Part shown: in pieces, positions 17,434-26,333 of the stretch
Numbering within the stretch: the first letter of the stretch is position 1
Layout: the number at the start of each line of letters is the position of its first letter
Source: Gammaproteobacteria bacterium
Lineage (GTDB): Bacteria; Pseudomonadota; Gammaproteobacteria; Steroidobacterales; Woeseiaceae
Length of the DNA: 64,000 nucleotides
Direction: 5' to 3'
Assembly: GCA_024639825.1 (NCBI GenBank)
Contig: JAHEGH010000001.1
Span: forward strand, 1 to 64,000
Made by a program: the position numbers and the translations under genes
The notes under the pieces: model-generated
What the model saw: the letters and a program-made list of their open reading frames with translations, nothing else
Told to the model about the DNA's origin: nothing
The model's database searches: none

Positions 17434-18519
17434 TCAGCTCCTTAGTGCGAGATAGTCACGTCCTTTTTCCATTAGTTCGACGAATGCACTTTCGTCGCCG
17501 TCCGCGACCGTTTCCCGGATTCGCCGGGCTGCGTCGCAAAGCGCATCCAGCGGACCCAGCCCAAACTTGTTGAGGTTCTGGATCTCAAAATACAGGCGTG
17601 GATTATCCTGCGCCACCGCTGCGGATACGAGCAGCTGCGAGTCAAATGTCGTAGATGACATCTGCGCCAGTTTCGGTGCCGCTTCCCCGCTCTCAGCCAG
17701 CGCTGTGAAGAAGGCAATATTCAGCGCGTGCGACAAACCGAGAACGTAGGCAATAAGGCGATCGTGATCGTCGAGACCCATATCAAGCTGCTCCACCATT
17801 GTCGCAGCGAACAGCTCCTTTGCATCCGCCGTCGCCTGAGCATCCCCTGCATCGCAGAAAATAAGGTGCCGACCGGATAACAGGCGCGTGTTCGGGCCGT
17901 ACATCGGATGAAGCGATGTTACCCGGCAACCGGCAGCGCGCAGTTCCCCGATGCCGTCGATAAGCGGCGATTTCAGCGAGCCAATATCGAAAATCAGCCC
18001 CTTCGGTTTCAGAACGGCGAGTTGAGCAAGGATGCGACCTGATACGGCCAGAGGTGCAGCGACGACAATGACATCGAAATCAACACCGGCATCGGTCCAG
18101 TTGCTGAATTGGTTGGGCCCGTCTTCGATGGTTACATCGGCGACGGTGGTGGCGAATCCCTGCGAGGCAAAGAAGTCCACAAACCAGCGGCCCATTTTAC
18201 CGGCACCACCAATAACAAGTGCACGGCGACCGTCGCCCTTGCCTTCGGCAATCACTCGATCGCGCTCCTGGCTCTCAAGTGAAGTACGAATCAGCAATTG
18301 CAGCAGGTTCTCAACCAGGTCCGGATCCACACCCGCTTCGACAGCCTGCGCGCGCCCCATGTCGAGCACGTCTTTCTCGCGGGCATAGTCGCGGGTACCG
18401 GTACCCGCGACGAGCTTGCTCTTGCCAATCTCGCCGACGATCTGTTGCCGTTCGGCGATCAGGCCCACCAGTTTCCTGTCGACAGCCGACAGGCGGGTTC
18501 GCAGTTCATCAAGATTCAT
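17434..18519 (-). CDS. tyrA: bifunctional chorismate mutase / prephenate dehydrogenase
   Basis: 361 aa from the ATG at 18519 (MNLDELRTRLSAVDRKLVGL); E. coli TyrA is 373. Converts chorismate to prephenate and then to 4-hydroxyphenylpyruvate for tyrosine. The chorismate mutase helices occupy about 1-85 and the NAD-binding dehydrogenase about 90-361, with ALVIGGAGKMGRWFVDFF as the dinucleotide loop and SLHPMYGP as a substrate motif. The track start ten codons upstream lacks support. First gene of an operon with a diguanylate cyclase and a binding lipoprotein. A terminator just upstream isolates it from the preceding gene. Confidence 0.93.
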   Translation of the reverse strand: MNLDELRTRLSAVDRKLVGLIAERQQIVGEIGKSKLVAGTGTRDYAREKDVLDMGRAQAVEAGVDPDLVENLLQLLIRTSLESQERDRVIAEGKGDGRRALVIGGAGKMGRWFVDFFASQGFATTVADVTIEDGPNQFSNWTDAGVDFDVIVVAAPLAVSGRILAQLAVLKPKGLIFDIGSLKSPLIDGIGELRAAGCRVTSLHPMYGPNTRLLSGRHLIFCDAGDAQATADAKELFAATMVEQLDMGLDDHDRLIAYVLGLSHALNIAFFTALAESGEAAPKLAQMSSTTFDSQLLVSAAVAQDNPRLYFEIQNLNKFGLGPLDALCDAARRIRETVADGDESAFVELMEKGRDYLALRS

Positions 18520-18554
18520 AGATACGTCTTTTACAGCAGACGCGATCACAACGA

Positions 18555-18584
18555 AAGCCGGCCCGAAGGAATTCGGGCCGGCTT
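18555..18584 (-). terminator. intrinsic terminator after the basic secreted protein gene
   Basis: AAGCCGGCCCGA-AGGAAT-TCGGGCCGGCTT is a 12-bp perfect stem. Read on the minus strand, it follows the stop at 18610 and is followed by TTTCGTTGT. It separates that gene from tyrA. Confidence 0.75.
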
Positions 18585-18609
18585 GCCTCTTTCACGGTTT
18601 CAGGCGGTA

Positions 18610-19005
18610 TCAGTGCCGGTTACGGTGACCTTCGTGTCGGCCATCACGCCGCTTGTTATCACGGTGGTGTTTGCGATAGTGATCGTCGTGGTAATAGCGC
18701 TTATCGTAGCGATGGCCATAATGGCGTTCCCAGCGATAGATATCGAAGAGCTCGCCCCAGCCTAGTCGCCAATTCCGCTTCAGCGAAGAATGCCGGTACC
18801 ACCTCCGAAACGAGTCATTGCGTTTGAGCCAGCGTGGCATGTGCTCTGACCGGCGCATGTGTGCGCCGCGATAGTCACGACGATAGTTGTCATAGTACGG
18901 CTGCGAGTCGTGCGAGTACCGACCTTCCGTGTGCGCTGCAGCCTCAGGCGTATTCAGAAGCATGAGGCCACCGGCTACAAGCGCTGCTGTCATCAGTTTG
19001 TTCAT
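18610..19005 (-). CDS. small secreted His/Arg/Tyr-rich basic protein
   Basis: 131 aa from the ATG at 19005, preceded by a strong GGAGGACGTT; the longer track ORF has no ribosome site. Signal peptide MNKLMTAALVAGGLMLLNTPEAAA with an A-x-A cut. The mature part is dominated by R, H, Y, D and K (for example HYGHRYDKRYYHDDHYRKHH), suggesting metal or polyanion binding, but no family is recognised. Monocistronic with its own terminator. Found as an orphan between tyrA and frmA. Confidence 0.75.
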   Translation of the reverse strand: MNKLMTAALVAGGLMLLNTPEAAAHTEGRYSHDSQPYYDNYRRDYRGAHMRRSEHMPRWLKRNDSFRRWYRHSSLKRNWRLGWGELFDIYRWERHYGHRYDKRYYHDDHYRKHHRDNKRRDGRHEGHRNRH

Positions 19006-19100
19006 AACGTCCTCCGGTTTGTCCCAGTGCAGCTCCAGAGTAAGTCTGAGCACATGAACCCGAAGTGAATTCGTGAGAACATGCGGCAGCAGAAAAATGA

Positions 19101-20228
<1,128 letters not shown>

Positions 20229-20231
20229 ACT

Positions 20232-21758
20232 GTGTCAAAAGTCGCTGTCGCAACTACGTCGCAGCTAGCGGCCGATGCGGCCCGTGAAGTTGCTGACCTC
20301 GGGGGGAACGCCGTTGACTGCGCACTGGCCGCCGCCCTGCTGACGATCAATACGGAACCCGGCGTCTGTGCGCTGGGCGGTAGTGCTTTTATCACGATCT
20401 GGAGCAATGGCGCGGATCCCGTCACGGTTGACGGTAACGTCGCGGTGCCCGGCAAAGGGCTCGCGGATAAAGAACGCGGGCACGGTGCCGTCGAGATTTC
20501 CCTTGCCTATGGCGGCGGCATAAGGACGCTGGTCGGACCGGGATCGGTATCGGTTCCGGGCACGCTCGCGGCGATGGAAGATGCCTGGCAGAACTACGGC
20601 AGGGCGCCGTGGCGCGCGATCTTCGAACCAACCATTCGAGCCTGCCGCGAAGGCTTCCCGTTATCAGGCGCCTGCAGGTACTACCTGGGCTACTCCGGCG
20701 ACATTATTTTTGGGCGCAGTGCGGATGGCCACAATGCCCTGCACCGTGATGACGGTTCACTGCTGGATGTCGGCGACACGGTCCACGTGCCGCACCTTGC
20801 CGACACGCTCGACGCCATTGCTCATGAGGGCGCACGGCTTTTCTACGAGGGCGAGATTGCACAGGCCCTGTCCGGTCACTGCCGCGATGGCGACGGCATG
20901 CTGACGCTCGAGGATCTGAGCACCTACCGCGCTGTTGAGCGCAGACCGCTGATGACGACTATCGGCGAGTGGCAGCTTGCCAGCAACCCGCCGCCGGCTG
21001 TCGGCGGTTCCGTACTGGCTGCGATGCTGCTGGCCTGTGCCGACCTCAAGACCGACCGCTGGGACGCTGACTCGTTGTTGCGCCTTATCGATTCGCAGCG
21101 TGCCTGTCTCGATTTCCGGCAACGAAATCTCGACCTTGCAGAGGACGTTGGGCCGGAGGCGGCGCGCCTGGTCGAAGCCGCACGCAGCGGACAACTCTTA
21201 TCACGCTGGACGTCTGCATCCACGGTTCACACGTCCGTTGTCGACGACAGCGGGACCGGCTGTGCCATTACAGCATCGTCGGGCTACGGCTCCGGTGAGA
21301 TGCCGGCTGGCACAGGTCTGTGGCTCAACAACTGCCTGGGCGAAATCGAACTCAACCGGCGCGGTCTCGATGCCGGACCGCCGGGAGCACGCCTGCCCTC
21401 CAATATGACGCCCGCGGTTGCGCGACGTGATGGCACAGTACTGGCGGTCGGGTCACCGGGCGCTGACCGCATTACAACGGCAATGCAGCAGTTCCTTATC
21501 AATTACATGCTGCTTGGCATGCCGCTCGCCGATGCAATCGCACACCCACGCGTGCATGTCGATACGAGCGGCGATGTCGTGCAGCTCAAGACGGAAGCAG
21601 GTCTTGACCTGCCGAAGGTCGACCTTCCCCTTACGGTGTTTCCGGGACTGGTCATGTACTTCGGAGGTGTTGGCGCAGCGGTATTCGACAACAACGATGG
21701 CTTCGCTGTCGCGGCTGATCCACGTCGCGAAGGTGGCGTCTTTACCCCAGACGCATGA
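20232..21758 (+). CDS. gamma-glutamyltransferase-family Ntn hydrolase
   Basis: 508 aa from the GTG at 20232. The family cleaves gamma-glutamyl bonds such as that in glutathione after self-processing at a threonine. N-terminal AADAAREVADLGGNAVDCALAAALL and GVCALGGSAFITIW are large-subunit motifs. STVHTSVVDDSG near residue 332 carries the T-x-H-x-S nucleophile context, and SSGYGSGEMPAGTGLWLNNC follows. There is no signal peptide, unlike classical periplasmic GGT, so it is probably cytoplasmic (YwrD-like). It sits in an operon between frmA and a propeller protein and overlaps the latter by 4 bp. Confidence 0.88.
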   Translation: MSKVAVATTSQLAADAAREVADLGGNAVDCALAAALLTINTEPGVCALGGSAFITIWSNGADPVTVDGNVAVPGKGLADKERGHGAVEISLAYGGGIRTLVGPGSVSVPGTLAAMEDAWQNYGRAPWRAIFEPTIRACREGFPLSGACRYYLGYSGDIIFGRSADGHNALHRDDGSLLDVGDTVHVPHLADTLDAIAHEGARLFYEGEIAQALSGHCRDGDGMLTLEDLSTYRAVERRPLMTTIGEWQLASNPPPAVGGSVLAAMLLACADLKTDRWDADSLLRLIDSQRACLDFRQRNLDLAEDVGPEAARLVEAARSGQLLSRWTSASTVHTSVVDDSGTGCAITASSGYGSGEMPAGTGLWLNNCLGEIELNRRGLDAGPPGARLPSNMTPAVARRDGTVLAVGSPGADRITTAMQQFLINYMLLGMPLADAIAHPRVHVDTSGDVVQLKTEAGLDLPKVDLPLTVFPGLVMYFGGVGAAVFDNNDGFAVAADPRREGGVFTPDA

Positions 21759-23491
21759 TGTTCCAGCGACTTGCCATCCTCTCGATCCTGTCACTGTGCC
21801 TGCTCAACGTCGCCAGCCGGGCCGACGAGACCATCACGCGTGGCAGCAACCTGTCCGTGGACGTTGCCGCGGATGGACGACTCGTCATGGATGTTGCAGG
21901 CCACATCTGGACAATTCCCCAGGCCGGTGGTGATGCCACCATAGTGACCCAGGCGTTCGGTTCCGCGAATCGGCCACGCTGGTCCCCTGACGGTTTGCGA
22001 GTTGTTTTTACAGCAATCGCTGATCAAGAACAGGGTATGTGGGTACACGATACCGGTAGCGAGCAAACCGTCTCCATCAGCGAGAAATCGCACTTCGACC
22101 TTCATCCGACCTGGCATCCGGATGGCCAGCGTGTGACCTATGCATCTGACCGCACCGGCAAGGGATTCGACCTTTGGGAGGTCGATTTGCCGACCGGACT
22201 CCACTGGCGCCTGAGCAGCCGCCCCGGCGACGAGATAGAGCCCGCGTGGTCTGCCGATGGCAAGGACCTTGTCTATATCCATAGCAACCAGGGTCGATGG
22301 TCGCTCGTGCTGCGACGCCTTGGCAGACGCGAAGAGATTCTCGTTTCAGGTACGGACCACCTGTCCGCTCCATCGTGGCGACCGGACGGGAGCCTGATCA
22401 CTTTCTGGCGGGACGGCGAAGACGGGACGTCCCTCGACATGGTGATCCTGTCGCAACCCAGGCTGGTGCGACGCTACATGAATGGCGAAGACTACGTGAC
22501 CAGCCCCGTTAGCTGGCTCGATAAACACCGCATGGTCTATTCCGCGGGCGGCGTCATTCGGCAACGACTGTTTAACGCATGGTCGTCCCGGACCGTACCG
22601 TTTCGTGCGACGATTGCAACCGCCCCCAGAGCGGTTGTCGAACGGCTGCGGCGCAACCTGCCACGCGGCGGTGAACCACGGGGCACCCTGGTTATACATG
22701 CGGCGAAGCTATTCGACGGGATTGGCGGCGGCTATCAGCACGACCGCGACATTGTCATCGAGGGCGGGCGCATAAAATCGGTTGAGGCCCATGCGGATCG
22801 TCCGGGCATGATTGTGATCGACATGGGTGACCTGGCGGTGTTGCCGGGGTATGTCGATGCGCAGGCTCGACTGCCGCTTACGGCAGACGAGATGACAGGC
22901 CCACTCCTTCTGGCCGCAGGCGTGACCACGATTGTTGCAGACCATCCGGAAGCCGAGCATCTCAGTACCGTCTGGTCCGGAAAGGAGCTCCCAGGCCCAC
23001 GTGTTTTGCCCGCCGTGGACTGGCCGGTCGGTGACTACTCCGGCCTGGCTGACAGCATGACGCCGGGACTCCCGTCGCTATTGCAGTCCCGGCCAGCCCG
23101 ACTCATCGGGTTCAATGACATGATTGCGCGACGATTTAGCGAACCGCCCGCTTTCGACGCCGGAAAAACCACGGTGGTACTCGGCAGCCGTCCGAACGGC
23201 ATGCCGGCAGGCATTGCGCTCCATGCCGAGTTACGGGCGCTGGTCGCGGCGCAACTCAAACCCGAACAGGCTCTGCGTGCGGCAGGCGTCAATGCGGCAG
23301 CAGAGCTGGGCGTGGATCCGACGCTGGGTCGCGTGGCAACGGGGGCCGTCGCCGACCTGGTCTTTGTCGACGGTGATCCACTCACCGACATCGATGCCGC
23401 GCTGAAAGTTGTGGCCGTCGTGCGCAATGGACGATTTTTTAGTGTGGCCGGCCTGATCGACCGGGTGGCAGCGCCTGAAACTGTCGAATAA
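21755..23491 (+). CDS. secreted TolB-like propeller / degenerate amidohydrolase fusion
   Basis: 578 aa. Signal peptide at 1-23. Residues about 30-260 form PD40/TolB-type propeller repeats (RPRWSPDGLRVVFTA, HPTWHPDGQRVTYASDR, EPAWSADGKDLVYI). From about 310 an amidohydrolase composite domain starts (AAKLFDGIGGGYQHDRDIVIEGGRI), ending with the typical LGRVATGAVADLVFVDGDPL. Where active enzymes have GLIDxHxH, this one reads VLPGYVDAQARLPL, so the metal-binding HxH is lost. The middle is much shorter than the ~1000-aa family members. Likely non-catalytic. ATGA overlap with the GGT gene. Confidence 0.82.
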   Translation: MMFQRLAILSILSLCLLNVASRADETITRGSNLSVDVAADGRLVMDVAGHIWTIPQAGGDATIVTQAFGSANRPRWSPDGLRVVFTAIADQEQGMWVHDTGSEQTVSISEKSHFDLHPTWHPDGQRVTYASDRTGKGFDLWEVDLPTGLHWRLSSRPGDEIEPAWSADGKDLVYIHSNQGRWSLVLRRLGRREEILVSGTDHLSAPSWRPDGSLITFWRDGEDGTSLDMVILSQPRLVRRYMNGEDYVTSPVSWLDKHRMVYSAGGVIRQRLFNAWSSRTVPFRATIATAPRAVVERLRRNLPRGGEPRGTLVIHAAKLFDGIGGGYQHDRDIVIEGGRIKSVEAHADRPGMIVIDMGDLAVLPGYVDAQARLPLTADEMTGPLLLAAGVTTIVADHPEAEHLSTVWSGKELPGPRVLPAVDWPVGDYSGLADSMTPGLPSLLQSRPARLIGFNDMIARRFSEPPAFDAGKTTVVLGSRPNGMPAGIALHAELRALVAAQLKPEQALRAAGVNAAAELGVDPTLGRVATGAVADLVFVDGDPLTDIDAALKVVAVVRNGRFFSVAGLIDRVAAPETVE

Positions 23492-23584
23492 TTTGACAGA
23501 ATCTACATAGGTCGGCGGTACAAACCCGGTAATTTCCCACTTATCAGCGATTTAGGCTGTGCACTTATCCGAAAGGATGATGTC

Positions 23585-23668
23585 ATGCGACCCAAAATTG
23601 TCGGAATGTTTTACAACTTAGGTCCGTGGCTGCCGGATCAAAGCATTGAGCAATCGCTAAATCATTGA
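23585..23668 (+). CDS. possible 27-aa small protein
   Basis: ATG at 23585 is preceded by AAAGGA with 7-bp spacing and opens a 27-codon frame, MRPKIVGMFYNLGPWLPDQS..., ending in TGA. A consensus -35 (TTGACA, 23493-23498) lies upstream but its -10 is weak. No family is recognised. The same DNA contains the candidate activator dyad for the sigma-54 promoter, so the frame may be accidental. Confidence 0.25.
   Translation: MRPKIVGMFYNLGPWLPDQSIEQSLNH
23589..23624. promoter_or_regulatory. candidate upstream activator dyad for the sigma-54 promoter
   Basis: An interrupted inverted repeat GACC-N5-TTGT-N11-ACAA-N4-GGTC is centred about 110 bp upstream of the predicted +1. That is the usual distance for enhancer-binding proteins of sigma-54 RNA polymerase. 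It does not match the classical NtrC site by eye; the activator is unknown. Confidence 0.4.
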
Positions 23669-23690
23669 AATCCGGCCGCTCCGACACGGG

Positions 23691-23707
23691 TTGGCACAGG
23701 TCTTGCT
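23691..23707 (+). promoter_or_regulatory. sigma-54 (RpoN) promoter
   Basis: TTGGCACAGGTCTTGCT matches YTGGCACGNNNNTTGCW at every strongly conserved position, with the GG and GC dinucleotides at the required spacing. Predicted +1 is about 23717. No gene starts for another 255 bp; a structured RNA with its own terminator lies directly downstream. Confidence 0.85.
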
Positions 23708-23716
23708 TTTACTACT

Positions 23717-23925
23717 GTGCCCAAGCGAAGTGTAACTGCGCACGGGTACGTAAATCGGTCACAAACAGGATTTAGACGCCAGAAGAACAATAAAAACAAA
23801 AAAAGAAGATCAGAATCCAACAACAATAAGAAAGCATCTGTTTCCGATTACCTGATTCGCAGTTACCTCTTTTGAAAAAAAGAGAATCCAGCCCCGCCGC
23901 TAACGCCGCGGGGCTTTTTCTTTTT
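23717..23925 (+). ncRNA. putative sigma-54-dependent small RNA, CrcZ-like features
   Basis: About 205 nt from the predicted sigma-54 start to an intrinsic terminator. It opens with a stem-loop at 23717-23749 (GTGCCC-AA-GCG-A-AGT-GTA-ACT-G-CGC-AC-GGGTAC). An unstructured A-rich segment at about 23781-23809 and 23818-23834 contains several AAnAAnAA motifs (AAGAACAA, AACAATAA, AACAACAA) of the kind that bind the distal face of Hfq. A second hairpin CTCTTTT-GAAA-AAAAGAG (23867-23884) precedes the terminator. There is no ATG within it, and its only GTG is followed by a stop codon. Pseudomonas CrcZ/CrcY have the same logic (RpoN promoter, repeated CA motifs, Hfq titration) but are longer and lie near cbrAB. 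Function here is inferred. Confidence 0.72.
23890..23925 (+). terminator. intrinsic terminator of the putative small RNA
   Basis: AGCCCCG ... CGGGGCT stem with a GC-rich inner loop, followed by TTTTTCTTTTT. It is located before the methyltransferase gene, so the RNA is a separate transcript. Confidence 0.85.
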
Positions 23926-23972
23926 ACCCTGGTTATGTCAGTTACAATGATTGTTTGACGACGGGGCTCACA

Positions 23973-24770
23973 ATGAAGAAAACGACAACTCTGTTACTCG
24001 CGTTTGTCCTGAGCGCGTGTGGCCAGCAGGCTGACGACGCTGAGACTGTGGCGGTGGAACCGGTCGCCCCCGAACCTGAAATGTCTGTTTACGAAGCAGC
24101 GCTTGCCAACGCGTCACGCCCCGACGCGGACCGGGAACGCGACGCCAGACGCAAGCCAGCCGAGGTGCTTGAATTTTTGGGTGTCACTCCCGGTATGACC
24201 GTACTCGATATGTTTTCGGGAGGTGGCTACTACACAGAGATCCTGTCGCACACGGTCGGCCCAGAAGGGCAGGTCGTCGCCCATTCGAACGAAGCCTACT
24301 TGCGGTACGTCGGTGACGAGTTTGAGAAACGCTATCTTGGCGGTCGACTCGCGAACGCCCAGGTCCTGATGGCCGAAAATAACGAGCTGTCGCTCGAAGC
24401 GAACTCGCTTGATGGCATCATGCTGGTGCTGTCGTTTCACGACTTGTTCCTGCCATCTTCCGACGGCTGGCCAGCAATTGACATTGAACAACTACTTGCG
24501 GAACTACACAGTGGCTTGCGAGCCGGTGGCTTTGTCGGTGTGATCGACCACTATGCCGCCGCTGGAGCATTGCCGAGTGAAACCGGTAATGGCACACATC
24601 GTATCGATCCGGCCGTTGTTATCAGAGAAATGACAGCCGCGGGCTTCGTACTCGACGGTCAGAGCGATATCTTGCGCAATCCCGATGACGACTACGCAAG
24701 GACTGTATTTGACCCCGAGCTGAGCGGCAAGACAGATCGTTTCGTCATGCGCTTCATCAAGGCCGAATAG
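23973..24770 (+). CDS. lipoprotein with SAM-methyltransferase fold
   Basis: 265 aa from the ATG at 23973. Lipobox LSAC follows MKKTTTLLLAFV, so the protein is exported and lipid-modified. The rest is a Rossmann methyltransferase domain: VLEFLGVTPGMTVLDMFSGG (motif I), QVVAHSNEAY, and ANSLDGIMLVLSFHDLFL (motif IV region). It resembles the 'predicted methyltransferase' family with export signals (COG4798-like). SAM is not known in the periplasm, so activity there is puzzling. An amidase lipoprotein gene starts 3 bp downstream. Confidence 0.82.
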   Translation: MKKTTTLLLAFVLSACGQQADDAETVAVEPVAPEPEMSVYEAALANASRPDADRERDARRKPAEVLEFLGVTPGMTVLDMFSGGGYYTEILSHTVGPEGQVVAHSNEAYLRYVGDEFEKRYLGGRLANAQVLMAENNELSLEANSLDGIMLVLSFHDLFLPSSDGWPAIDIEQLLAELHSGLRAGGFVGVIDHYAAAGALPSETGNGTHRIDPAVVIREMTAAGFVLDGQSDILRNPDDDYARTVFDPELSGKTDRFVMRFIKAE

Positions 24771-24773
24771 ATC

Positions 24774-26303
24774 GTGCGCGCGACGTGGCTGACATGTGCC
24801 CTGTTCCTGCTCGCCGCGTGCGGCTCGGAGCAGCGGGATTTTTCGGAGGCAAGTATTGCCGACCTGCATGACCAGTTGCAGCGCGGTGATATTACGTCTG
24901 AGGAACTGGTTGAATGGTATATCGATCGCATCGCTGCGGTAGACCGGTCGGGGCCGGCACTGAACGCCATCATCGAGATCAACCCCGACGCACGCGACAT
25001 TGCCGAAGCACTGGATCGGGAGTGGCAATCGTCAGGACCCCGCGGTCCACTGCATGGCATCCCGGTCGTGCTCAAGGCGAATATTGGTACAGCAGACCAG
25101 ATGTACACGAGTGCCGGATCCCTGGCGCTCGCGGACCACGTGCCACCGGAGGACTCGTTCATCGTGAAGCGCCTGCGGAATGCTGGTGCGGTAATTCTTG
25201 GCAAGGCCAATCTTAGCGAGTGGGCGAACTATCGCTCGTCGCGCTCATCGAGCGGCTGGAGCAGCGTTGGCGGGCAAACCCTTAATCCTTACGATACCGC
25301 GCGTACGCCCTGCGGCTCGTCAAGCGGTTCGGGCGTGGCTGTGGCGGCGAACCTTACCGTTGTTGCTGTTGGCACTGAGACAGACGGCTCCGTTGTGTGC
25401 CCGTCCGGCATTAATGGCATTGTGGGGATCAAGCCGACGTTAGGCCTCGTAAGCCGCAGCGGCATCATTCCAATTGCGCACAGTCAGGACACAGCGGGTC
25501 CTATGGCTCGGTCGGTGCGCGATGCGGCAATCTTGCTAACCGCGATGACGGGCGTGGATGCAGACGACCCCGCGACCAGCGACGCCGAGATTCACCACGA
25601 TTACTCGGCCAACCTGACTGCCGACGGCCTGCGCGGCAAGCGGATAGGAGTGCTCCGCTCGTTTTACGGGGCCGGCTCAAACCCGAATGTCGATGCGATC
25701 TACGAGGCGAGTATCGCTGCCCTCCAGGCACAGGGTGCCGAGATAGTGGATGGTATTGAGATTGATACGCTCGGCCTGTCCGAAGCCGAAGGCGAGGTCC
25801 TGCGTTATGAGTTCAAGGCGGACCTGAGCCAGTATTTTGCCGATTCATCGGCACCCGTGGAGTCGCTCGCCGACGTTATCGCTTTTAATGAAGCCAATGC
25901 CGACAAGGTAATGCCGATATTCGGCCAGGAGAGGTTTCTAGCCGCCGAAGAGAAAGGTCCATTGACCGAGCAGGTTTATCTCGACGCATTGGCAGACAGC
26001 AAACGCATTGCGCGCGACGGTATCGACGGGGCATTTGAAGAGCATAGCCTTGACGCCATTATTGCGATTACCAACGGCCCCGCCTGGATGATTGATCATG
26101 CCAATGGTGACGCATTTCATATCGGCAGTTCTTCGCTGGCCGCCGTCTCGGGTTATCCGAATATTACCGTGCCCGCAGGCTTTGCCTCGGATCTGCCAAT
26201 CGGCCTGTCATTCATGGGAAAACCCTGGAATGAGAAACAGCTCATAGAGATCGCGTACGCCTTTGAGCAAGCTACGGGAGCAAGACGTGCCCCGGCTCTG
26301 TAG
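24774..26303 (+). CDS. amidase-signature family lipoprotein
   Basis: 509 aa from the GTG at 24774. Lipobox LAAC near residues 13-16. The amidase-signature core has the catalytic Lys in GIPVVLKANIG (about residue 100), the glycine/serine loop TPCGSSSGSGVAVAAN with the cis-Ser, and the nucleophile Ser in GTETDGSVVCPS. All three are present, so it should be active on an amide in the periplasm or outer envelope. Substrate unknown. Probably cotranscribed with the exported methyltransferase-like lipoprotein. Confidence 0.9.
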   Translation: MRATWLTCALFLLAACGSEQRDFSEASIADLHDQLQRGDITSEELVEWYIDRIAAVDRSGPALNAIIEINPDARDIAEALDREWQSSGPRGPLHGIPVVLKANIGTADQMYTSAGSLALADHVPPEDSFIVKRLRNAGAVILGKANLSEWANYRSSRSSSGWSSVGGQTLNPYDTARTPCGSSSGSGVAVAANLTVVAVGTETDGSVVCPSGINGIVGIKPTLGLVSRSGIIPIAHSQDTAGPMARSVRDAAILLTAMTGVDADDPATSDAEIHHDYSANLTADGLRGKRIGVLRSFYGAGSNPNVDAIYEASIAALQAQGAEIVDGIEIDTLGLSEAEGEVLRYEFKADLSQYFADSSAPVESLADVIAFNEANADKVMPIFGQERFLAAEEKGPLTEQVYLDALADSKRIARDGIDGAFEEHSLDAIIAITNGPAWMIDHANGDAFHIGSSSLAAVSGYPNITVPAGFASDLPIGLSFMGKPWNEKQLIEIAYAFEQATGARRAPAL

Positions 26304-26333
26304 ACCGGGAATCCGAAACCCGCAGGCAGGCCG

